Shown piece by piece: positions 6,886 to 13,864 of a DNA stretch of 14,780 nt. Under the pieces are notes generated by a model. The model saw nothing but the letters and a program-made list of their open reading frames with translations. It ran no database searches and was not told the origin of the DNA. The number at the start of each line of letters is the position of its first letter. Position 1 is the stretch's first letter. Made by a program: the position numbers and the translations under genes. The DNA comes from CAYXOX01 sp964466745 (GTDB lineage Bacteria > Pseudomonadota > Alphaproteobacteria > Rhodobacterales > Rhodobacteraceae), in NCBI GenBank assembly GCA_964466745.1, contig CAYXOX010000067.1, forward strand, positions 1 to 14,780, written 5' to 3'.

Positions 6886-7464
6886 TCAGAATGCCTCCAT
6901 CTCGCGTTCGACCTCGGAAAGGAACCGCGCCCGCCGCGCGGCGGTGGCCCGGTTCATGTCGTAGAGGGCGAGGTACCTCAGCTTCTCGGGCCTGCAAACA
7001 TGCCAGACGGCGCGGCAGACCGATTTCCTCGGCGGATCGCCCGCCAGCATCGCGCGGAACCGCGTGCCGCCATAGGTGGTGACAGCCGCGAGGCGCCGGA
7101 TATGGGTGAGGTTCGGCCGGACCTCTCCCGCCTCGAGGCGGAACGACACCCCGGGCAGGAAGACCCTGTCGAGAAACCCCTTGAGGATCGCCGGATAACC
7201 GAAATTCCACACCGGGAAGACCATCACCAGCGCCTGCGCCGCGCGCAGCCGGTCCACGTAGCCCTGCACGGGCGCGGCGTTCGCCGGCTCGTCGTGGTAG
7301 GCGCGCCGCTCGGCCGCCGTCAGCACCGGGGAAAAGCCCTCGGCGTTCAGGTCGCAGTCGTCCACCTCCCAGCCGCGTCCGGCGAGCGCTCCGGTGACCG
7401 TGCCGTGGAGCGCGGAAGAAAAGCTCTCCTCGCAGGGATGCGCATAGAGAACGAGGGCCCTCAC
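6886..7464 (-). CDS. Flavodoxin-fold NAD(P)H oxidoreductase, copy 1
   Basis: A 192-residue flavodoxin-fold NAD(P)H oxidoreductase, paralogous to the next gene downstream. It has the flavin-binding start ALVLYAHPCEESFSSAL (3-19) and FPVWNFGYPAILKGFLDR (83-100), then VFLPGVSFR. The start is taken as GTG 7464, because the product then begins MRALVLYAHP exactly like its paralogue (MRALVVYCHP). Upstream in-frame sequence is Arg/Ala/Pro-rich with no similarity. The ribosome site is weak (GAGGG about 9 nt upstream). It is separated from the FAD oxidoreductase gene by 247 nt, so it may have its own promoter, although none was recognisable. The pair could form a heterodimer or act on successive intermediates; both are inferences. 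Confidence 0.87.
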   Translation of the reverse strand: MRALVLYAHPCEESFSSALHGTVTGALAGRGWEVDDCDLNAEGFSPVLTAAERRAYHDEPANAAPVQGYVDRLRAAQALVMVFPVWNFGYPAILKGFLDRVFLPGVSFRLEAGEVRPNLTHIRRLAAVTTYGGTRFRAMLAGDPPRKSVCRAVWHVCRPEKLRYLALYDMNRATAARRARFLSEVEREMEAF

Positions 7465-7711
7465 CGGCGCGCCCTCGCCGCCCGCTGGCTGCCTGCGCTG
7501 CGGGCGCTGCGCGTCGGGCCAGCCCGGTGCCGCCCCCCGCCCGGGCGCCGGCGCGCCGCGAAGGGCGCAGGCGTTCCGGGTGCCGGTCCGGCCGCGACGG
7601 TAAAGGACTGCGGCTGCGCCAGCGGGGAGGGTCGCAACCCGGGCACAGCCGCGCTCCGCCCACGCACCGGGCGCGCGATGCCGGCCCGCCGCGCCATGCA
7701 CTCCGGCCGCG

Positions 7712-9121
7712 TCACCCCGGCTGCCGCATGCCCGGATCGTCGTACATACGGCTGTAGTCCCAGTCGGGCGCGTCCCAGGCGATCATCTTGCCGGGGTTCA
7801 GGAGGCCCTTCGGGTCGGCCTCCTTCTTGAAGGCCAGCTGGCGCTCGTCGGCCGATTGGCGCCCGCCTTCCTCGAGGGTGTAGCGGTGCGGATTGAAGAC
7901 CATGGCGCCCATCTCCTCGTGCTGGGCGATGATCTCCTCGAGCCGCGCGCGGGTGGTGTATTTCACGATGGGCAGGATCGCGAACATCACCTGGCCAGTC
8001 TCGCGCATCACCTCGAGATGCATGAGCACCTCGTCGCCGAACCGCTCCTTCAGCCGGCGCACCATCTCCACGTGATCCGGCGGGGCGCAGCGCACCTGCA
8101 GATAGGTCACCGAGGGGTCCACCTTGAGCGCGCGCAGCGTGGTGTGGTTCCAGGTGTATTCGGCCAGCGCGCCGGGCCCGCGCTCCCAGTCGCAATCGTC
8201 GGATCGGTAGAGCACCGCGGCCCCCGGGTAGGCCCCCATGAAGGTGAAGAGCCCCTCCAGCGAATGGGGCGCCACCAGCAGGATCACCAGATGAGTGCCC
8301 GGCCCGACGCGCCCCTTGAGGCGCTGGAAGTAGTCGTGGGCGATGGGCGCCTCGATGGTGGTGGCCAGCTTCAGCAGCAGCCCGTCCTGCGCGGCGACGT
8401 CGGAGGTGAACTGCGTCGCCTCCATCAGGTCGTCGAAGGTCACGATCAGCTCCACCCAGTCGTAGGCCGGGGCCAGCGGCATCTCCAGCTCGGTGATGAT
8501 CCCGTTGGTGCCGAAGGCATGGGAGACGCGCGGCAGCTCGTCGCCCGTCAGCTCGAGCACCCGCGGCTCGGCCTCCATCGTCACCACGCGCAGGCGGATG
8601 ATGTTGCCGAAATCCCGCAGCGCGCCCCAGCGCACCGAGCCGATGCCGCCCGAGCCGCCGGCCACGAAGCCGCCGATGGTGGCGGTGGCGTAGGTGGAGG
8701 GCATCATCCGCAGCTCCTGGCCCGAATGGGCGCGGGTCTGGGCGTCGATGTCCCTGATGATGGCGCCCGGCTCCACCACCACGCGTCCCGGCCCGATCTC
8801 GCGCACCTTGTCGAGATGGCGCAGGTGCATCACGCATCCGCCCCTGAGCGGCATGGCCTGCCCGTAGTTGCCGGTGCCCGCGCCGCGGGTGGTCACGGGC
8901 ACGTCATGGGCGTAGCAGACGCGCAGGATCTCGATCACCTCGGCCTCCGACCGCGGAGAGACGACGAAATCGGCCTCGAGATGGTCCATCTTCTCCTTCA
9001 GCACCGGCGAGTACCAGAAGAAGTCGCGGCTCTTGGCGCGGATCGCGGCGGCGTTCTCGTCCATTTCGAGATGCGCCAGCGCGGCCTTCGCGGCGGCGAC
9101 GTTGTCGGGCATGTCAAGCAT
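7712..9121 (-). CDS. FAD-binding oxidoreductase (VAO/PCMH, GlcD-like)
   Basis: A 469-residue flavoprotein of the vanillyl-alcohol-oxidase/GlcD superfamily, which oxidises alcohols, 2-hydroxy acids or amines using FAD. The FAD_binding_4 domain occupies roughly residues 45-220, with VTTRGAGTGNYGQAMPLRGG (76-95) and TYATATIGGFVAGGSGGIGS (143-162) as the pyrophosphate-binding segments. The C-terminus carries the typical KGLLNPGKM before a short tail. No signal peptide or cysteine-rich Fe-S region is present, so it is probably soluble and cytosolic. ATG 9121 is preferred over an in-frame ATG at 9112 because GGAG lies 7 nt upstream. It then overlaps the end of the amidohydrolase gene by 8 nt, implying translational coupling. 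In context it probably oxidises a product of the CodA-like enzyme. The substrate is unknown. Confidence 0.9.
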   Translation of the reverse strand: MLDMPDNVAAAKAALAHLEMDENAAAIRAKSRDFFWYSPVLKEKMDHLEADFVVSPRSEAEVIEILRVCYAHDVPVTTRGAGTGNYGQAMPLRGGCVMHLRHLDKVREIGPGRVVVEPGAIIRDIDAQTRAHSGQELRMMPSTYATATIGGFVAGGSGGIGSVRWGALRDFGNIIRLRVVTMEAEPRVLELTGDELPRVSHAFGTNGIITELEMPLAPAYDWVELIVTFDDLMEATQFTSDVAAQDGLLLKLATTIEAPIAHDYFQRLKGRVGPGTHLVILLVAPHSLEGLFTFMGAYPGAAVLYRSDDCDWERGPGALAEYTWNHTTLRALKVDPSVTYLQVRCAPPDHVEMVRRLKERFGDEVLMHLEVMRETGQVMFAILPIVKYTTRARLEEIIAQHEEMGAMVFNPHRYTLEEGGRQSADERQLAFKKEADPKGLLNPGKMIAWDAPDWDYSRMYDDPGMRQPG

Positions 9122-10388
9122 GGGCGGGCTCCATGAGCGGGTCGAGTTCGGCGTAGTCGGGAAGCGTGCGGTCGATGGCGGCGCCGCGGCGCAGCACGAT
9201 GCGGTCGGTCTGCGGGCGGGCGAGAAGCTCCGTCCAGTTGCGGGCGCGGAAGATCACGAGGTCGGCCGGCGCCCCGGGCGCGAGGCTCGGCGGGGCGAAG
9301 CCGCAGGCGGCGGCCGGGTTGAGCGTGAAGGCGCGCGGCCAGTCGTTCGCGGCGTGGTCGAGGTGGCCGATGCGGGTGGCCTCGCGCAGCACCTCAAGCA
9401 TGTCGAGATCGCCGTAGGCGTAGAACGGATCGCGCGTGTTGTCGGAGGCGAAGCTGACGTTCACCCCCGCCGCGCGCAGCTCGTGCACCAGCGTGAGCCC
9501 CCGCAGCCGCGGGGTCCGCCCGCCGTGACGGTCCTGCAGGTAGAGATTGCACATCGGCAGCGAGACGACGTTGATGCCGGCCTCGGCCACAAGCGAGACG
9601 GTCGCCTGCGCTTCCGCTGCATCCTGGGTGGAGAGCGAGCAGCAGTGCCCGGCGACCACCGGGTGGGCAAAGCCCGTCTCCAGCACCGCCTCGGCGATCT
9701 CGCGCAGGGTGGCGCTTTGAGGGTCCATCGTCTCGTCGACGTGGAAATCCACCGCGAGCCCGCGCTCGGTGGCGAGCGAGAGAAAGGCGTGCAGCCGCTC
9801 CTTCAGGTCGGGCACGGGATAGGTGACCATGCCCAGCACGCCGCCCGCTTCGGCCACGAGATCGGCGGTGCGGATGAACCGGCCGCCCAGATCGGCGCGG
9901 TCGCAGCCCACGAGGCACACCCCCTGCAGCTCGATCCGGCCCGCCCACCGCTCGCGCATGGCGCGGAACACCGGCCAGGTGATCTCGTCCTGCTCCGGCG
10001 GGCTGTCGAGGTGGGTCCGGATCGCGCGGGTGCCGTGGGCCCAGGCGCAGCGCAGCGAGAAATCCATCCGCGCCGCCACGTCCTCGGCCGACCATCGCGC
10101 CAAGCGGTCCGCCTCCACCGTGTCGAGCGCCCCCATGAAGGTGCCGTCGGGGTTGGGCGAACGCGCCCAGATATGGCCCTTGTCGAGATGGGTGTGCATG
10201 TCCACGAAGGCGGGAAAGACCATCGCGCGCGCCATGTCGAGTGCGGGCCCGGCCGAGCTCTCGGCGATCTTCCCGCCCGACACCGCGATGTCCGTCGTTG
10301 CAAGGTCGCCCGATCCGCCCAGCAGCGCGGCCGGCACGGTGACGTTCCTCAGCGTGAAGTCGCCTTCGGGAAGCGTCCGGTAGTCCAT
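9114..10388 (-). CDS. Cytosine-deaminase-like amidohydrolase
   Basis: A 424-residue TIM-barrel metal-dependent amidohydrolase of the CodA / COG0402 group, which deaminates cytosine and related heterocycles. Compared with E. coli CodA from memory, the metal and catalytic residues are all present at nearly the same numbers: His65 and His67 in DMHTHLDKGH, His216 and Glu219 in DFHVDET, His248 in AGHCCSLS, and Asp316 in FASDNTRDPFY. Gln155 (LQGV) matches the base-contacting Gln156. However, CodA's substrate-side Asp314, Phe316 and Trp319 are replaced by Asn317, Arg319 and Phe322, so the substrate is probably not plain cytosine. The ATG at 10388 forms a TGATG junction with the permease stop. No signal peptide is visible, so it is cytosolic. 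It is encoded directly behind the ABC importer, so it probably performs the first step on the imported compound. Creatinine or isoguanine deimination are other activities known in this group. Confidence 0.9.
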   Translation of the reverse strand: MDYRTLPEGDFTLRNVTVPAALLGGSGDLATTDIAVSGGKIAESSAGPALDMARAMVFPAFVDMHTHLDKGHIWARSPNPDGTFMGALDTVEADRLARWSAEDVAARMDFSLRCAWAHGTRAIRTHLDSPPEQDEITWPVFRAMRERWAGRIELQGVCLVGCDRADLGGRFIRTADLVAEAGGVLGMVTYPVPDLKERLHAFLSLATERGLAVDFHVDETMDPQSATLREIAEAVLETGFAHPVVAGHCCSLSTQDAAEAQATVSLVAEAGINVVSLPMCNLYLQDRHGGRTPRLRGLTLVHELRAAGVNVSFASDNTRDPFYAYGDLDMLEVLREATRIGHLDHAANDWPRAFTLNPAAACGFAPPSLAPGAPADLVIFRARNWTELLARPQTDRIVLRRGAAIDRTLPDYAELDPLMEPAHA

Positions 10389-11251
10389 CAGCTTTCCCGC
10401 TTCATGGCGCTCTCGTGCCACTTGTGCAGCAGGAACCAGCTCGCCCAGGAGAGCACGAGGTAGATCACCACGCCCGTGAGGATCACCAGCAGGAGGGCCG
10501 CGAACATGCGCGGCACGTTGAGCCGGTAGCTGCTCTCGAGGATGCGGAAGGCGAGGCCCGCCGCCCGCCCGCCCGATCCCATGGTGAACTCGGCGACCAC
10601 CGCCCCGATGAGGCTCAGCCCGCCCGCGATGCGCAGGCCCCCGAGGAAATAGGGCAGGCTGGACGGCAGCTGGAGAAAGCGCAGCCGCTGCCACCGGTTG
10701 GCCCGGTAGATCGTCATGAGGTCGCGCAGGTTGTGATCGGAGGATTTCAGGCCCAGCGCCGTGTTCGAGAGCACCGGGAAGAACGCCACGATCCAGGCGA
10801 TGAACAGCACCCGCGCGATGTGGCTGTCGATGTAGATGAAGATGAGCGGCGCGATCGCGATGATCGGGGTCACCTGCAGCACCACCATGTAGGGAAAGAG
10901 ACTCATCTCGATGAAGCGCGACTGCGTGAAGAGGATCGCCAGCCCGCCGCCCCCGACGATGGCCAGAAGCAGCGCGAGCACCGTCACCCGCACCGTCGTC
11001 CACCAGCTTCCGGCGAGCGAGGTGAAATCGGCCACCAGCGTTTCCATCACGAGGAACGGCCCGGGCAGCCGGTAGTGCGGCACCTCGAAGGCGGTGACAT
11101 ACCACTGCCAGAGCGCGATGAGCCCGATGAAGAGGGCCAGCGGCAGCGCCCATCGCAGGGTCTTTTCAAGCCGGGCCGCGCGCAGCCGCGCGCTTTCCTC
11201 GGCGTCGATCACGGGGGCGCCTTGCGCGCCCGCGCTGTCGGTCAGGGCCAT
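10388..11251 (-). CDS. ABC transporter permease (ThiX/RibX/SsuC-like)
   Basis: A 287-residue inner-membrane permease of the binding-protein-dependent type (BPD_transp_1) used by NMT1/THI5-linked importers. A cytoplasmic N-terminus of about 30 residues is followed by about six hydrophobic segments (approximately 33-52, 88-108, 120-140, 147-165, 202-222 and 249-273). The cytoplasmic coupling loop (EAA-like) is at 176-200 and reads DLMTIYRANRWQRLRFLQLP, then SSLP. ATG 11251 has AAGGA 7 nt upstream and gives a normal-length N-terminus. A longer in-frame extension would add only Arg/Pro-rich residues that overlap the ATPase gene. It follows the ATPase stop by 4 nt and overlaps the amidohydrolase start by one base. 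Together with its neighbours it forms a complete importer. Confidence 0.92.
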   Translation of the reverse strand: MALTDSAGAQGAPVIDAEESARLRAARLEKTLRWALPLALFIGLIALWQWYVTAFEVPHYRLPGPFLVMETLVADFTSLAGSWWTTVRVTVLALLLAIVGGGGLAILFTQSRFIEMSLFPYMVVLQVTPIIAIAPLIFIYIDSHIARVLFIAWIVAFFPVLSNTALGLKSSDHNLRDLMTIYRANRWQRLRFLQLPSSLPYFLGGLRIAGGLSLIGAVVAEFTMGSGGRAAGLAFRILESSYRLNVPRMFAALLLVILTGVVIYLVLSWASWFLLHKWHESAMKRES

Positions 11252-11255
11252 GGTG

Positions 11256-12080
11256 TCATCCTTCGTGCGCCGCTCCCTCCATCGCGCGGGCGAGCGCCTC
11301 GGAGGCCTCCCGGCAATGGGCGACATATTCGGTCGAGGTGCGGAAGTCTTCGGTCCGCGGGTAGGGTTCGTCCACTCCGAGCTCCCGGATCACCCGGCCG
11401 GGGCGCGCCGCCATGATCACGATCCGGTCCGAAAGGAACACGCTCTCGAACACCGAATGGGTAACGAAGATCACGGTGCAGTCGAGCTTCTCGCGCATGG
11501 CCAGAAGATCGTTGTTGAGCTTGAAGCGGGTGATCTCGTCGAGCGCGGCGAAGGGCTCGTCCATCAGGATCAGGCGGGGATGGGTCACGAGCGCGCGGGC
11601 GATGGAGACGCGCATCTTCATGCCGCCCGAAAGCTCGCGCGGGTAGGCGTCCTCGAAGCCCGTGAGGCCAACGGTCGCCAGCGCCTCCTCGATGTCCGGC
11701 ATCACGTCGCGCCGGCGCCTGCCCTTGAGCCGGAGCGGAAGCCACACGTTGTCGGCCACGGTCGCCCAGGGCATGAGCGTCGGCTCCTGGAACACCACGC
11801 CGAGCGTGTCGCGGGCCTCGGCCACCTCCCAGCGCACCCGCCCCCGCGTGGGCTGCATCAACCCCGCGATCAGCCTGAGCGCGGTGGACTTGCCGCAACC
11901 CGAGGGCCCCAGGAGCGAGATGAAGTCGCCCTGGCGCACCTCGAGGCGCATGCCGCGCAGCGCGACCGTCGAGGCGCCGAAAACCTTGTCGACCTGCTCG
12001 AGCGAAAGAAGCACGGGCCTGTCGGCCCGTGCCATGCCCACGGCGGACATGGCCTCGTTGCCTGGTCCGCCGTCGGCCAT
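11256..12080 (-). CDS. ABC transporter ATP-binding protein (nitrate/sulfonate/pyrimidine-precursor type)
   Basis: The 274-residue ATPase of the importer. All ABC motifs are intact: Walker A GPSGCGKST (58-66), Q-loop VFQEP (Gln98), signature LSGGMKMR (150-157), Walker B LILMDEP (170-176), D-loop AALD (178-181) and switch VTHS (His208). The closest relatives by motif are the SsuB/TauB/ThiZ-type ATPases that pair with NMT1/THI5 binding proteins. The start at ATG 12080 is chosen because it overlaps the binding-protein stop as TGATG, implying coupled translation. An internal ATG at 12050 (MSAVGMARAD) is possible but has poorly spaced GAGG. The gene ends 4 nt before the permease. The transported compound cannot be read from the ATPase. 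Confidence 0.92.
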   Translation of the reverse strand: MADGGPGNEAMSAVGMARADRPVLLSLEQVDKVFGASTVALRGMRLEVRQGDFISLLGPSGCGKSTALRLIAGLMQPTRGRVRWEVAEARDTLGVVFQEPTLMPWATVADNVWLPLRLKGRRRRDVMPDIEEALATVGLTGFEDAYPRELSGGMKMRVSIARALVTHPRLILMDEPFAALDEITRFKLNNDLLAMREKLDCTVIFVTHSVFESVFLSDRIVIMAARPGRVIRELGVDEPYPRTEDFRTSTEYVAHCREASEALARAMEGAAHEG

Positions 12081-13096
12081 CACTGGACGCCGAGAGCGGA
12101 TTTGACCTCCAGCGCCACCCCGGAGTTCGCGTAGTCGAGCATGTAGGCCTCCGTGTAGTCGAGATCGGCGGGAAGCACGCCCACGTCCACCATCTTGGCG
12201 AAGAAGTCCGCCATGCGCTCGTCGGTCATCGCGCCGATGCCCATGGTCAGCGCGTCGCCCGAATCGACGATGCCGTATTCCTTCATCGCGGCGATCGAGA
12301 ACTCGATCTTGTCCATGCTCATGTCCGGGTTGTCTTCCTGGATCTTCGCGATGGCCGCGGCATTGTCGCCGTAGAGGAAGTTCGCCCAGCCCTTCGCCGA
12401 GCCCTCCACGAAGCATTTGGCGACATCGGGGTTGGCCTCGACATAGGGCCGCATGCCGACGATCGTGGTGGAGTAGGCGGTGTAGCCGTTGTCGGCCAGC
12501 ACCCAGACGTCCGGCTTCCAGCCCGCCGCCTGCTCCACCGAGAAGGGCTCGGAGGTCACGTAGCCCTGCTGCGCGGAGGCGGGATTGGCGATGAAGGGCG
12601 CGGGGTTGAAGGTGTAGGGCACGCGCTTGGCCGCATCCCAGCCGTTCGCCTTCTCGAAATACTTGAAGTAGGTCACGAAGCCCTCGTCGCCGATGATGAG
12701 TTCGTCGAGCGTCGCGAGTTCGTCGAAGGACGAGATGGCGCCGGGATGGGTCATCACGATCTGCGGCTCCTTCTGGAAGCTCGCGGCGAGAATCACCATG
12801 GGCACGCCTTCGTTCACCGCCGAGAACTGCCCGAGCGTGCCGCCCATGTAGAACTGTATCCGCCCCGCGATGAGCTGGGCGGAGTTGTTCACCTGCGGGC
12901 CGCCGGGCAGGATCGTCACGTTCAGCCCGCAGGCCTCGTAGGTGCCGTCGACAACGGCCTGGTAGTAGCCCCCGTGCTCCGCCTGGGCGACCCAGTTGGT
13001 GCCGAAGGTCACCTCGGTGAGATGCCCCGCGGCGAATGCAGGGGCTGCTGCCGCCGCGAGGGTTGCGGCGGCGAGAGCTGCGAATTTCGTGGTCAT
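12080..13096 (-). CDS. ABC transporter periplasmic substrate-binding protein, NMT1/THI5 family
   Basis: A 338-residue solute-binding protein, first gene of the minus-strand operon. It begins with a Sec signal peptide (MTTKFAALAAATLAAAAAPAFA, cleavage likely after Ala22). The mature domain opens with TEVTFGTNWVAQAEHGGYYQ (27-46), a pattern typical of binding proteins for thiamine-pyrimidine precursors, riboflavin and other heterocycles (ThiY/RibY relatives). PGGPQVNNSAQLIAGRIQF (64-82) follows. The cysteine-rich motif of yeast THI5 is absent. Only two cysteines occur in the mature part (Cys56 and Cys228). There is no lipobox, so it is a free periplasmic protein. ATG 13096 has GGAGG 5 nt upstream. 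Its stop overlaps the ATPase start (TGATG). The ligand is unknown. The neighbouring CodA-like and PreT genes make a pyrimidine-like ring plausible. Confidence 0.92.
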   Translation of the reverse strand: MTTKFAALAAATLAAAAAPAFAAGHLTEVTFGTNWVAQAEHGGYYQAVVDGTYEACGLNVTILPGGPQVNNSAQLIAGRIQFYMGGTLGQFSAVNEGVPMVILAASFQKEPQIVMTHPGAISSFDELATLDELIIGDEGFVTYFKYFEKANGWDAAKRVPYTFNPAPFIANPASAQQGYVTSEPFSVEQAAGWKPDVWVLADNGYTAYSTTIVGMRPYVEANPDVAKCFVEGSAKGWANFLYGDNAAAIAKIQEDNPDMSMDKIEFSIAAMKEYGIVDSGDALTMGIGAMTDERMADFFAKMVDVGVLPADLDYTEAYMLDYANSGVALEVKSALGVQ

Positions 13097-13407
13097 GTGA
13101 GCCTCCACTCTTGGACGGGGCGAGGGTTTCGGAGTGTCCTCCGGAAGGAAAGCCGACCGGGTGACGCGCCCGCTGCCCGCCCCCGCCGCGGACGCCACGC
13201 TGCATCATTCTTGTGCAGGTGTCGGTGCGCTGTCTAGTATTTCGGCTGAATGCTGCTTTGCGCGCCGCTGCGCTGCGCCTGCGCCCCGGCGCCGGCGCGA
13301 CTCCCGGCCCGCCCTGGCGCACCCTCCGCAGCGCCCCGCGGGTGGCTGCGCCACGTCCTGCGCCGGGGCCATTCGGCCCGCGTGCCCGAGCATAGGAGCC
13401 TGCCGCC
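13097..13407. promoter_or_regulatory. Divergent control region between the ABC/catabolic operon and the Rid-family gene
   Basis: This 311-nt gene-free stretch must hold the promoters of both divergent units. Most of it is GC-rich, but an AT-richer island occupies about 13201-13260. Within it, on the minus strand, TAGACA (13236-13231) and AAGAAT (13212-13207) with an 18-nt spacer form a fair sigma-70-like promoter, about 110 nt before the binding-protein ATG. On the plus strand, TTGTGC (13211-13216) and TAGTAT (13235-13240) are a weaker candidate. An imperfect 17-bp inverted repeat, TGCATCATTCTTGTGCA (13201-13217), overlaps the minus-strand -10 box and could be an operator. The short open frames here have no protein-like features. 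Confidence 0.45.
13201..13217. promoter_or_regulatory. Imperfect inverted repeat, possible operator
   Basis: TGCATCA-TTC-TTGTGCA, with 5 of 7 arm positions complementary, overlaps the candidate -10 box of the minus-strand operon. Such a position would suit a repressor or LysR/GntR-type regulator. It does not match the palindrome in front of preT. Only one copy was seen, so it could be chance. Confidence 0.3.
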
Positions 13408-13797
13408 ATGACCCCTCTTTTCCCCCCGGGGATGTTCCCTCCCTTCGCACGCTATGCCCATGGCGTGATCGTGCCCGAGGGCGCGCGCCTCGTGGTGCTT
13501 TCGGGCCAGCTCGGCATCGCCCCCGACGGGACGGTGCCCGAGGGCGCCGAGGCCCAGGCCGGGCTCTGCTTCGCCAATATCGGCGCGATACTCGCCGAGG
13601 CCGGCGCCGGCCCGGCCGAGGTGGTGCGCCTCAACGCCTACGTGAGCGGGCGCGAGCATCTTGCAGGCTACATGGCCGCCCGCGACCGCTGGGTGGGCCC
13701 CGATGCGCTGCCCGCCTCGACGCTGATGGTCGTCTCCGGCTTCGCCCGGCCGGAGTTCGTGGTGGAGGTGGAGGCCCTTGCCGCGCTTCTGGGCTGA
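13408..13797 (+). CDS. Rid-family (YjgF/YER057c/UK114) protein
   Basis: A 129-residue member of the Rid family, small trimeric cytosolic proteins. RidA hydrolyses reactive enamines/imines to ketones plus ammonia, while RutC in uracil degradation is a specialised relative. Recognisable segments are LVVLSGQLGIAPDG (28-41), the helix CFANIGAILAEAGAGPAEVV (54-73), RLNAYVSG (74-81), YMAARDRW (88-95) and VVEVEALA (118-125). The canonical arginine needed for imine deaminase activity (Arg105 in E. coli, in the PARS motif) is not found: the equivalent reads PAST (102-105). This points to a non-RidA subgroup with a different or lost activity. ATG 13408 has AGGAG at 13394-13398. It lies between the divergent ABC operon and preT, with 141 nt before preT including an operator-like palindrome. 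A small GC hairpin (13808-13822) without a T-tract follows. Confidence 0.9.
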   Translation: MTPLFPPGMFPPFARYAHGVIVPEGARLVVLSGQLGIAPDGTVPEGAEAQAGLCFANIGAILAEAGAGPAEVVRLNAYVSGREHLAGYMAARDRWVGPDALPASTLMVVSGFARPEFVVEVEALAALLG

Positions 13798-13864
13798 GCG
13801 CGGCAAGGGCCGGTTTCCGGCTGCCGGCGGCGGCGCCCCGGCCGGCGGCCGTTCACGAACCGCC

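Noticed and set aside
5453..7663. A possible fusion of the creatininase-like protein to upstream reductase sequence in one 736-codon frame
   Set aside because: Only the part from ATG 6259 resembles creatininase. The upstream part is an out-of-frame shadow of the two reductases.
6235..7830. A 531-codon plus-strand frame opposite the reductase and creatininase-like genes
   Set aside because: It is antisense to three well-supported genes and spans their intergenic gap, with shadow-type composition and no domain.
7856..9136. A 426-codon plus-strand frame opposite the FAD oxidoreductase
   Set aside because: Antisense shadow rich in His/Gly/Arg. The minus-strand frame has clear FAD-binding motifs.
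13284..13368. Widely spaced inverted repeat CCCCGGCGC / GCGCCGGGG in the divergent region
   Set aside because: A 9-bp G/C-only match over about 70 nt is expected by chance in sequence this GC-rich.
11256..13409. A 717-codon minus-strand frame suggesting a fusion upstream of the ABC ATPase
   Set aside because: The ATPase starts at 12080 with a TGATG junction. The upstream part is an out-of-frame reading of the binding-protein gene.
13213..13450. Small open frames on both strands in the divergent control region
   Set aside because: Arg/Ala/Pro-rich, no ribosome sites, and overlapping probable promoter elements. They look like chance frames in GC-rich DNA.
13797..13860. GCCGG/CCGGC hairpin (13808-13822) and GCCGGC-rich stretch after the Rid-family gene as a terminator
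   Set aside because: The stem is only 5 bp with no T-tract; similar short GC stems occur throughout the window.
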